DNA of 5,992 bases from SHYR01 sp034406555 (GTDB lineage: Bacteria > Chloroflexota > Dehalococcoidia > UBA2979), in NCBI GenBank assembly GCA_034406555.1, contig DASCRM010000016.1, positions 1-5,992 on the forward strand. Direction: 5' to 3'. Within the stretch, counting starts at the first letter, position 1. The number at the start of each line of letters is the position of its first letter. This document shows, piece by piece, positions 1 to 5,571 of the stretch. Below the pieces are notes generated by a model. That model made no database searches. It was not told the DNA's origin and saw only the letters and a program-made list of their open reading frames with translations. The translations under genes and the position numbers were made by a program.

Positions 1-88
1 GACGATCCCCGGCACGATCGGCACTGGCACGTCCGAAATCCAGCGCAACATCATCGCGACACGCGGGCTGGGACTGCCGCGGGGGTAG
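1..88 (+). CDS. Acyl-CoA dehydrogenase, C-terminal end (partial)
   Basis: The first full codon is at position 2 and the frame runs 28 codons to a TAG at 86-88. The visible residues include GTSEIQRNII followed by RGLGLPRG, the hallmark C-terminal end of acyl-CoA dehydrogenases. In this family the segment lies in the C-terminal helical domain and helps bind FAD across the subunit interface. These flavoenzymes introduce a double bond between C2 and C3 of fatty or branched-chain acyl-CoAs in the cytoplasm and pass electrons to electron-transfer flavoprotein. Most of the protein lies outside the window, so chain-length or substrate class cannot be told. The gene runs in the same direction as the Lut operon, but a 148-base gap with its own promoter candidate separates them, so a shared transcript is not shown. 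Confidence 0.85.
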   Translation, partial: TIPGTIGTGTSEIQRNIIATRGLGLPRG

Positions 89-157
89 GCCGGAGCGAAA
101 CGCGGGGGGCCGCTTCACGACGCACTGAGTTGCGGTCCCGACGCCACTCCGGAGCTA

Positions 158-175
158 GCCTCCCCCACTGGAGGC
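158..175 (+). terminator. Short GC hairpin after acyl-CoA dehydrogenase
   Basis: GCCTCC at 158-163 and GGAGGC at 170-175 form a perfect 6-bp stem around the 6-base loop CCCACT. It lies 70 bases after the acyl-CoA dehydrogenase stop and before the lutC promoter candidate, where a terminator would be expected. No T-run follows, so it is not a classical rho-independent terminator. A weak terminator or a chance hairpin in GC-rich DNA are both possible. Confidence 0.22.
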
Positions 176-189
176 CGACACAGGCCGTC

Positions 190-220
190 TTGTGGCGGTG
201 GCGGTCCGCGATGCTAGGAT
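190..220 (+). promoter_or_regulatory. Candidate promoter of the lutC-lutBA operon
   Basis: TAGGAT at 215-220 matches a housekeeping-sigma -10 box at its key T1, A2 and T6 positions. It is preceded by TG one base away (TGC at 212-214), giving the extended -10 form TGCTAGGAT. TTGTGG at 190-195 could serve as a -35, but the 19-base spacer is long. Transcription would start around 226-229, leaving a leader of only about 8-11 bases before the ATG at 237. A promoter here argues against the GTG at 192 as the translation start. A similar TGCTAnnnT box precedes the small coding frame at 5261. Confidence 0.42.
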
Positions 221-236
221 TGTTTCGGCTCAGACC

Positions 237-791
237 ATGCACCAGGGCGCGACAGCCCCCTCGATGGATGCCATGCTCGACCGCTTCCGCTCCCAAAGTG
301 ACGAATCGCAGTCCGCCGTCCACGAACTATCGAGCTGGGGCGAGGTCGCTGACCTCGCTCTCGAGCTGGCTGGCGACGAACGAGTCGTGATCACGCCATC
401 TCTGGCTGCAGAGGCGCCGCAGCTACTCGTGGCCATCGGCGAACGAGCGCTCGTGCCCGCATCGCAGGAGCCGGTTGCCGAGGTTGCGGACGCCGCCGTC
501 GCCATCGTGCGTGGTGAGCTCGCGATCGCGGAGACCGGCTCCGTGCTCGTCTCGGCCGACACGCTCCCCGACCGCGCGGTGTCGATGCTGCCCACGACCG
601 TGGTGCAGGTCGTGGACCGTGATCGCTTCGTGGAGCGGCTCGATGACGTCGCTCGGTGGCTCGCTGAGCGAGCGCCTACGCCCGGATACGCCTCACTCGT
701 GACGGGACCATCGCGCACAGCCGACATTGAGCGTTCACTGACGATCGGCGTACAGGGGCCGAGCGAGGTGCACGTGGTGGCCCTCGGATGA
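237..791 (+). CDS. lutC: LutC-like LUD domain protein
   Basis: This is a 184-residue LUD-domain protein of the LutC/YkgG family. Family marks are an ETGS segment near residues 99-102, GPSRTADIE at about 157-165 and GVQGP at about 171-175, close to the C-terminus as in LutC. In B. subtilis LutC works with LutA and LutB in cytoplasmic oxidation of L-lactate to pyruvate, but its own biochemical role is not settled. It has no cysteine motif, signal peptide or membrane segment. The stop overlaps the next start (ATGA at 788-791), which points to translational coupling with the LutB-LutA fusion. Start choice: ATG 237 lies just downstream of a promoter candidate. GTG 192 (199 residues) would overlap that promoter, and ATG 264 or 273 would give slightly shorter proteins. 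No good Shine-Dalgarno decides between them. The protein is shorter than B. subtilis LutC (about 240 residues), the missing part being N-terminal. Confidence 0.85.
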   Translation: MHQGATAPSMDAMLDRFRSQSDESQSAVHELSSWGEVADLALELAGDERVVITPSLAAEAPQLLVAIGERALVPASQEPVAEVADAAVAIVRGELAIAETGSVLVSADTLPDRAVSMLPTTVVQVVDRDRFVERLDDVARWLAERAPTPGYASLVTGPSRTADIERSLTIGVQGPSEVHVVALG

Positions 792-2974
792 GGCCGTTCA
801 AGGAGCGTTACCGGACCGCGCTGGCCGACGAGAACGTGTCGGCTGGGCTGCTCGACTTTCAGCGATCCTGGCGCGAGACGCGCGACGGTCGCTTCGCCGC
901 CCTTGAGGCAGACACCGGCCACTCGTTCGCTTCGCTGAGCCGGGAGTTGGCCCCAGCCAAGGATGCCGTCGTTGACGACCTCGACCGCAGTATCAGCACC
1001 TTCCGTCGGGCGGCAGAGGCAGCCGGTGCGACCGTCATCGAGGTCTCGACCGCCGAGGAGGCGAACGCCTACATCGCAGCACTCTGCCGCGATCGGGACA
1101 TCGAACTGGCGGTCAAAGGCAAGTCGATGACATCCGAGGAGATCGGCCTGAACGAGCACCTTGCCAGCGCCGGCGTGGAGGCGGTGGAGACCGACCTCGG
1201 TGAGTGGATCCTGCAACTCGCCGGCGACCGACCGAGCCACCTCGTGATGCCGGCCATCCACCTGCGCCGCCGGCAGGTCGCCGCGCTGCTCGGGCGTGTG
1301 CTCGGCCGGGAGTTCGACGCCGACGACATCCCGGCGATGGTGCGAAGCGCGCGAACCGCGCTGCGGGCGCGGTTCCTGAGCGCGGGGATGGGCGTGACCG
1401 GGGCGAACGCGCTGATCGCCCAGTCGGGCTCGATCATGCTCGTCACGAACGAGGGCAACGGACAGCTCACTGCGAGCTTGCCGCCGCTGCACGTCGCCAT
1501 CGTCGGTGTCGAGAAGATCGTGCCCGACTTCGCAACAGCGATCGCGCAGCTGCGTCTGCTCGCACGGTCGGCAACCGGGCAGTCGATCAGCACCTACACG
1601 ACGTTCATCACGGGGCCGACGCCCGGCCACGAACTGCACATCGTGCTGCTCGACAACGGCCGCCGTCAGATGGCCGTCGACCCTGACTTCAGTGCAGCAC
1701 TGCGATGCATCCGCTGCGGGGCATGCGCTAACGTCTGTCCCTCCTATCAGGTCGTCGGCGGGCAGGCCTTCGGGCACATCTATACAGGTCCGATCGGGCT
1801 CGTTGGTACGCCTTTCCACCACGGCTTCGCGGCCGCGGCGGGTCCCCAGTCGCTCTGCCTCTCGTGTGGGGCCTGCGAATCTGTCTGCCCGGTGGAGATC
1901 CCACTGCCGCGTCAGATCATCGAGGTGCGGCAGCGCGTCGCTGAGGACGTGCCGCCACGATGGTGGGCGCGGCTCGCGCTGCGCGCGTACGCCTCGCGCC
2001 ACCTTGTCGGGGCGGCCGCGCGCGTGCTCTCACTTGCCACGCTGCCCTGGCGTAGTGGGCGCTTCACCCGGCTACCTTCGCTCCCCGTGATTCGCCGTCA
2101 GCTCTCGTGGCGCACCCCACCGGCGATCCCCCTGCGCCCGGCCCGGTCGCGAGCCGCCCTCCGAGCGCCGGCGCCGCTGCTGGTGGAGACCGACGCCAGC
2201 GGCAGGCGCGTGACCCTGTTCCTCCAGTGCATAACCGACCGTCTCGCGCCGGAGATTGCCGTCGCAACCGTGGCGCTGCTCCGCGCTGCCGGCTGCGACG
2301 TCGTCGTGCCTGACACCCAGCACTGTTGCGGCCTGCCGGCCTTTGATGCAGGCGACAGACGAACCGCGGCGCGCATGGCGAAGCAGACGATCGAGACGTT
2401 GGAGTCCGCAGGCGACATCGTCACGCCCGCGCCGAGCTGCCTCGTCGCGATGCTGCATGACTACGACCAGATTCTCCGCAACGACCCAACGTGGCGGGAG
2501 CGCGGCCGTCGCGTGGCCGAGCGCGTGTACGACGTAACGGGGTACCTCTCCGGCCCTGCGCGGTTTCCCGCCGGCGCGCTCTCGGCTGGCGACCGCTCGC
2601 CTGTGGCCGTGCACCGTTTCTGCCAGGCGACGAGCGCCCTCGGACGTGACGACGCAGTGAGGGAGCTGATCGAGCAGGTGTGCGAGGTCAAGGTCGTGTC
2701 ACTCTCCGAGGCCGAAGTGTGCTGCGGCTTCGGCGGTTCGACTTCAGTGGTCGCTCCGGAAATGAGCGAGGGTGTGGTCGCACGCAAGCTCGGGAACGTC
2801 GCCGCGACCGGCGTCGGGACACTGATCACGGACAACCCGGGTTGCGTTCTGCATCTAGGTGGGGCCGCCGACGCCGCCAAGCTCGATTTGCAGGTGCTGC
2901 ACGTCGCCGAGTACCTCGCGGCGCGTCTCTCGCTCGCGCGTACAACGCGCAGGACATCACTCACGAGTGGCTGA
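788..2974 (+). CDS. LutB-LutA fusion, lactate-utilization iron-sulfur protein
   Basis: This 728-residue protein joins two usually separate subunits of the LutABC L-lactate-oxidising complex. Residues 1 to about 300 are the LUD domain of LutB, with GKSMTSEEIGLN at 111-122 and NEGNGQL at 221-227. Two ferredoxin-type [4Fe-4S] motifs follow: C307, C310, C313, C317 and C357, C360, C363, C367, each ending in CP. Residues 380-460 match the LutB C-terminal region and act as the join. Residues about 475-713 are a whole LutA with two CCG domains. The first has C481, C513-C514-G and C551; the second has C612, C645-C646-GFGG and C686. All expected cysteines are present, so it should be active. CCG domains hold unusual iron-sulfur centres in the heterodisulfide-reductase/glycolate-oxidase family. 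The protein is cytoplasmic, with no signal peptide or clear membrane helix. It overlaps lutC by 4 bases. The last 10-15 residues, rich in R, T and S, look unlike LutA. L-lactate as substrate is inferred from family; no lactate permease or LutR-like regulator is in view. Confidence 0.92.
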   Translation: MRPFKERYRTALADENVSAGLLDFQRSWRETRDGRFAALEADTGHSFASLSRELAPAKDAVVDDLDRSISTFRRAAEAAGATVIEVSTAEEANAYIAALCRDRDIELAVKGKSMTSEEIGLNEHLASAGVEAVETDLGEWILQLAGDRPSHLVMPAIHLRRRQVAALLGRVLGREFDADDIPAMVRSARTALRARFLSAGMGVTGANALIAQSGSIMLVTNEGNGQLTASLPPLHVAIVGVEKIVPDFATAIAQLRLLARSATGQSISTYTTFITGPTPGHELHIVLLDNGRRQMAVDPDFSAALRCIRCGACANVCPSYQVVGGQAFGHIYTGPIGLVGTPFHHGFAAAAGPQSLCLSCGACESVCPVEIPLPRQIIEVRQRVAEDVPPRWWARLALRAYASRHLVGAAARVLSLATLPWRSGRFTRLPSLPVIRRQLSWRTPPAIPLRPARSRAALRAPAPLLVETDASGRRVTLFLQCITDRLAPEIAVATVALLRAAGCDVVVPDTQHCCGLPAFDAGDRRTAARMAKQTIETLESAGDIVTPAPSCLVAMLHDYDQILRNDPTWRERGRRVAERVYDVTGYLSGPARFPAGALSAGDRSPVAVHRFCQATSALGRDDAVRELIEQVCEVKVVSLSEAEVCCGFGGSTSVVAPEMSEGVVARKLGNVAATGVGTLITDNPGCVLHLGGAADAAKLDLQVLHVAEYLAARLSLARTTRRTSLTSG

Positions 2975-3110
2975 CGCGCACTTCCCGAATGGCCGGGCAC
3001 GATGTGCGCGTGGTCGCCAATCCGGCCCATCGCATGCGCTTCACAGGTTATGCGTTCTCGCTCTGCGTCGTCGAGGCCCTCCGTGCGTGTCAGGGCGAAC
3101 GACACCCGCG
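2932..3110 (+). other. Coding-like trace after lutBA, unrecognised
   Basis: Between the convergent lutBA and S9 peptidase genes, the plus-strand frame whose codons include TAC at 2941 gives about 55 protein-like residues, including DITHEWLTRTSRMAGHDVRV and FTGYAFSLCVVEALRA. By hand count over about 60 codons, G/C is near 60% at first, near 50% at second and near 78% at third positions, the usual pattern of real coding sequence in GC-rich DNA. The only in-frame starts are internal (ATG 2989 and another near 3034), and the frame then runs on antisense to the peptidase gene. It could be the remnant of a gene, the original continuation of lutBA after a frameshift, or chance. The family is not recognised. 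Confidence 0.2.
2989..3030. terminator. Inverted repeat between convergent genes
   Basis: ATGGCCGG at 2989-2996 pairs with CCGGCCCAT at 3022-3030, all eight left-arm bases matching with one bulged base on the right. The 25-base loop contains a smaller GCAC-GAT-GTGC hairpin at 2997-3007. It starts 15 bases after the lutBA stop and lies about 100 bases beyond the peptidase stop, so it could end transcription from either side. There is no T-run on either strand, so a rho-independent role is not assured, and GC-rich DNA gives such pairings by chance. Confidence 0.22.
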
Positions 3111-3134
3111 GTCGAGCAGCACGCCTGCGCGACT

Positions 3135-5111
3135 TCAGAGCCAGCGCTTGAACCAGGCGACGGTGCGATCGAAGTACTCGCGCCGCATCGCGGGGTGCCC
3201 GACGCCTAGGAAAAGGTGGGAGCAATCCGGGAAGCGCACAAACTCTACGGTTTTGCCCTGCCGCTTGAGCGCCGTGAAGTACTCCTCCGACTGCGAGATC
3301 GGGCAGCGAACGTCCGCTTCGCCGTGCATGAGCAGCACCGGCGTCTGCACGCGATCCGCGTAGGTGAGAGGGGAACGCTCGATGTACCAGTCGAGGTTGC
3401 GATGTGGGCGGCCGCCCCATTGTTCTTCACCGAAGGTGACGCCGATGTCGGTCGTGCCCCACATCGAGAGCAGGTTGATCACTGGTGCGCCGACGACCGC
3501 GGCCTTGAAGCGGTCTGTGTGTCCGACGACCCATGAGGCCATGTAGCCGCCGTAGGAGTAGCCGTGGACGCCGAGCCGCCGCTCGTTCACATATGGCCGG
3601 CGGCAGACCGTGTCGAGAGCGGCCATGAGGTCGAGGTAGTCTTCGCCGCCCCAGTCGCCCAGGACGCGCGAGGTGAAATCTGCGCCATAAGTGGTCGACC
3701 CCCCCGGGTTCACGTAGAGCACGAGCGAGCCGGCGCCCGCGACGCTCTGATGGAGCGGCATGAACGCCGTCATGAACGCGCCGTTTGGTCCGCCGTGGAT
3801 CTCGAGCACGAGCGGGTAGCGACGCGACGGGTCGAAGTTGGGCGGGAACATCAGCCAGCAATCGATGTCGACGCCGCCGCGACGCACGGTGAAGCGCTCG
3901 ACATCTGCCGGCGGATGCGTCTCCGAGTACGCTTGCGTCGCGCTCGTTACTCGGCCGGCGCGGCCGCGCTGGAGGTCAAGCGTCGCCACCTCGGGCGGGC
4001 GTTGCGGCGTCGTCGAGACGAAGGCTGCTCGCGATGCGTCGGGCGTCATGCTGAGGGCTACGATTGTCTCGGCGGCGTTGCGCTCGGCGCGCAGCCCGCT
4101 TCCTGACGGCGTGATGCTATAAAGGCCGGACGAGGCGCGGGCGTCGGCGACGAAGTACAGCCGTCGGTTCGCCCAGACGGGCGCGTCTCCACCGAACATA
4201 ATGCTGCCCTGGCGAGGGTGGAAGCAGTCGTCGGTGAGGCGGCGCGCCGTCCCCCGCCGCACGTTCACGGCATACACACCGGGTGACGTCCTCTCGCCGT
4301 AGCCACCGGCCTCCTCGACGCGCTCGCTGCCGACGAAAGCGATCTCGCTACCGTCTGGCGACCACGCCGGGCGGCCGATCTGCATGCGACGCACGAGCAC
4401 GCGCGGCGACTGTCGCCTCCGCCGGTCCGTGCGCATCACACACAGTTCATCCCCCCGCGGCTTGGCGTTGCGTGTTGCAGAACGGTCTGATGTGACGAAG
4501 GCCAGCATGCGGCCGTTGGGGGAGAACACCGGCAGTCCGCAGTCGTAGTCGCCGCGCGTGACCTGCCTGGTCTCATCGCCGTCGACGTCGACGAGGAAGA
4601 GCTGGCGGTGCGCGTCGCCACGCCAGCCGATGGTGTCGGCCCGGTAGTAGACCCTGCGCACCTCGCGCACGCGGGGGATGGCGTCGTCACCGTCCTCGCG
4701 GCGGTCGGGGTCGACGTCGCTGACGCAGACGAGCTTGCGGCCGTCGGGCGTCCAGGCGAAGTCGACAACAGCGGAGGGAAGGTCCGTGACGCGACGGGCC
4801 TCCCCGCCGTCGCCCGGGAGGAGACAGAGCTGCGCGGGGTCGAGCCCTTTGTTGGTGCGCTCGCTCCGCAGGAAGGCGAGCGTCGAGCCGTCAGGGGACC
4901 ACCTGGGGTAGCTGTCCGCGGGGCCGGCGGTGAGCGTGCGTGGTTCGCCGCCCCCGAAGCGCACGAGCTCGATCTTCGCATCGCCCTCCATCGAGTTGCC
5001 GTCGACTTGCGAGCGGACGTAGGCGATGGTTGCGCCGTCCGGCCGGATAGCCGGTGCCGCCACGGCTGGCATCTCGAAGATGATCTTGCTGTCGATCGGC
5101 TTGGTGGCCAT
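3135..5111 (-). CDS. S9 family peptidase (prolyl oligopeptidase/acylaminoacyl-peptidase type)
   Basis: This 658-residue serine peptidase has an N-terminal beta-propeller and a C-terminal alpha/beta-hydrolase domain. The propeller (about 15-400) shows repeated PD40 motifs of the type SPDG followed by a hydrophobic strand, near residues 23, 72, 121, 197, 251 and 356. The catalytic domain has HGGP at 439-442 (oxyanion region), nucleophile motif GYSYGGYM with Ser519, Asp600 in HGEAD, and His632 in PDCSH. The catalytic triad is complete, and the C-terminal WFKRWL ends as in S9C enzymes. Such enzymes cut short peptides from the N-terminal side, as dipeptidyl or acylaminoacyl peptidases; the exact specificity cannot be read. 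No signal peptide is seen, so it is probably cytoplasmic. ATG 5109-5111 is supported by a strong Shine-Dalgarno seven bases upstream. One oddity is NPGGSTTYG at 468-476, where relatives usually have NPRGS. It is convergent with lutBA and likely monocistronic. Confidence 0.93.
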   Translation of the reverse strand: MATKPIDSKIIFEMPAVAAPAIRPDGATIAYVRSQVDGNSMEGDAKIELVRFGGGEPRTLTAGPADSYPRWSPDGSTLAFLRSERTNKGLDPAQLCLLPGDGGEARRVTDLPSAVVDFAWTPDGRKLVCVSDVDPDRREDGDDAIPRVREVRRVYYRADTIGWRGDAHRQLFLVDVDGDETRQVTRGDYDCGLPVFSPNGRMLAFVTSDRSATRNAKPRGDELCVMRTDRRRRQSPRVLVRRMQIGRPAWSPDGSEIAFVGSERVEEAGGYGERTSPGVYAVNVRRGTARRLTDDCFHPRQGSIMFGGDAPVWANRRLYFVADARASSGLYSITPSGSGLRAERNAAETIVALSMTPDASRAAFVSTTPQRPPEVATLDLQRGRAGRVTSATQAYSETHPPADVERFTVRRGGVDIDCWLMFPPNFDPSRRYPLVLEIHGGPNGAFMTAFMPLHQSVAGAGSLVLYVNPGGSTTYGADFTSRVLGDWGGEDYLDLMAALDTVCRRPYVNERRLGVHGYSYGGYMASWVVGHTDRFKAAVVGAPVINLLSMWGTTDIGVTFGEEQWGGRPHRNLDWYIERSPLTYADRVQTPVLLMHGEADVRCPISQSEEYFTALKRQGKTVEFVRFPDCSHLFLGVGHPAMRREYFDRTVAWFKRWL

Positions 5112-5118
5112 CGCTCGG

Positions 5119-5125
5119 TCCTCCC
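5119..5125 (-). promoter_or_regulatory. Shine-Dalgarno of the S9 peptidase gene
   Basis: On the minus strand GGGAGGA lies seven bases before the ATG at 5111-5109, a near-consensus ribosome binding site at ideal spacing. It fixes the start of the peptidase and is clearly stronger than anything before lutC. Confidence 0.75.
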
Positions 5126-5166
5126 TCGTGGGCGCTCCGGAGGGGAGCGCCTGACATCGCGCGGGG

Positions 5167-5196
5167 ACGGTAGAGCTCGCGGGCGCGGTGCGTCAA
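5167..5196 (-). promoter_or_regulatory. Candidate promoter of the S9 peptidase gene
   Basis: Reading the minus strand, TTGACG (5196-5191) is followed after 18 bases by TACCGT (5172-5167). The -35 matches the housekeeping-sigma consensus at five of six positions, and the -10 keeps T1, A2 and T6. Transcription would begin near 5160, giving a leader of about 50 bases that contains the Shine-Dalgarno. It lies back to back with the plus-strand promoter candidate at 5244-5252. Confidence 0.5.
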
Positions 5197-5243
5197 CGAG
5201 GATGTCGGATGCGAGTTGCCTCGCATTCCACTGCGAACATTCG

Positions 5244-5252
5244 TGCTATTCT
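5244..5252 (+). promoter_or_regulatory. Extended -10 promoter, possibly leaderless
   Basis: TGCTATTCT joins an extended -10 TG with a TATTCT box (5247-5252). No good -35 lies at normal spacing: TTCCAC at 5226-5231 is only 15 bases away and TTGCCT at 5216-5221 is 25 away. An extended -10 can work without one. Transcription would begin at about 5259-5261, right at a GTG codon at 5261, which would suit a leaderless message as is common in actinobacteria. The box resembles the TGCTAGGAT before lutC. Confidence 0.4.
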
Positions 5253-5260
5253 CTCGATGC

Positions 5261-5444
5261 GTGACAGTGGAGGCCCGCGGAGGAGCTGGCCGCCGAACTG
5301 GAGTCCTTCGGCTTCCATCTGGGGTGGGAGCTGGGCGCAGTCGTGCTCACGCACCTACGGTCGGGGAGGGTGCTCCGGCGGTCGATGGCTGTGCGCTTGG
5401 GGGATGGCGTTGCGCGTGCGGGGCCCGAAATCGTGAGATCTTGA
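5261..5444 (+). pseudogene. Small unrecognised coding frame with apparent frameshift
   Basis: A GTG at 5261 begins with VTVEAR. Between about 5268 and 5280 the coding signal moves to another frame, which continues from GAG 5280 with EELAAELESFGFHLGWELGA and ends at TGA 5442-5444. Restoring the frame by removing one base (or adding two) gives about 60 residues. From 5280 on, hand counts give roughly 76% G/C at first, 50% at second and 80% at third codon positions, typical of true coding sequence here. The downstream frame has no ATG, GTG or TTG before 5343 and is preceded by an in-frame TGA at 5262, so it cannot start normally without the shift. The extended -10 just upstream and the inverted repeat over the stop suggest a real small transcription unit. 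The product is not recognised: a short acidic-then-basic soluble protein without cysteines or a membrane segment. It may be a decayed gene, a sequencing error or a start at a rare codon. Confidence 0.35.
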
Positions 5445-5457
5445 CCAGATCGGGCCC
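5421..5457 (+). terminator. Inverted repeat over the stop of the small frame
   Basis: GGGCCCGA at 5421-5428 pairs perfectly with TCGGGCCC at 5450-5457 across a 21-base loop. Inside is an alternative hairpin, GATCT (5437-5441), loop TGACC, AGATC (5447-5451). The arms flank the TGA at 5442-5444. No T-run follows, so it would be a T-less terminator of the kind proposed for high-GC bacteria. Both arms contain the self-complementary GGGCCC, so they can also be read as a direct repeat. Confidence 0.3.
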
Positions 5458-5571
5458 GCCTGTCACGAATAGTCAGGGGGTCGTAGAGCTGTTTCGCGTA
5501 GTTCCTGCGTCGATATTGTGCCCCCCCGCGGAAGGCTGATCTGGGGGAGTTGATTTCGGGGTCGCGGGCGT

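Larger units (their letters stand above)
5112..5571. other. 460-base region between the peptidase and hydrolase genes
   Basis: No intact gene of recognisable family lies here. It holds the peptidase Shine-Dalgarno and promoter on the left, then a divergent plus-strand extended -10 with a short damaged reading frame (5261-5444) and an inverted repeat over its stop. The remaining 5458-5571 shows no convincing coding sequence. It has a C-run at 5521-5527 that could pair with the G-run at 5543-5547, with no T-run on the minus strand, so it is only a very weak terminator candidate for the hydrolase gene. Confidence 0.5.

Noticed and set aside
89..236. A small gene or RNA in the gap between the acyl-CoA dehydrogenase and lutC
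   Set aside because: Frames here lack coding-like composition and no tRNA-like or riboswitch-like structure was seen; an 8-base palindrome (CTCCGGAG at 147-154) is too short to call an operator.
230..2002. A 590-codon open frame on the minus strand opposite lutC and lutBA
   Set aside because: It is antisense to two genes with clear family motifs and cluster cysteines, and its translation is rich in R, H, D and S with no recognisable domain. Long antisense frames are expected in GC-rich genes.
2461..3420. A 319-codon minus-strand open frame across the end of lutBA, the gap and the end of the peptidase gene
   Set aside because: It overlaps two real genes, one of them on the same strand in another frame, and its composition is that of shadow frames. 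Only the gap part looks faintly protein-like, and there the plus-strand frame has the better codon-position pattern.
3564..4106. Plus-strand open frames opposite the S9 peptidase (also 4608-5264)
   Set aside because: They lie within a well-supported peptidase gene on the other strand, are alanine- and arginine-rich, and have no motif or ribosome binding site.
5188..5539. Two overlapping plus-strand frames (5188-5436 and 5216-5539) as intact genes in the intergenic region
   Set aside because: Their translations are rich in G, R, S, C and W and look out of frame; the codon-position signal from 5280 to 5444 supports the third frame instead. Only the first few codons from GTG 5261 were kept.
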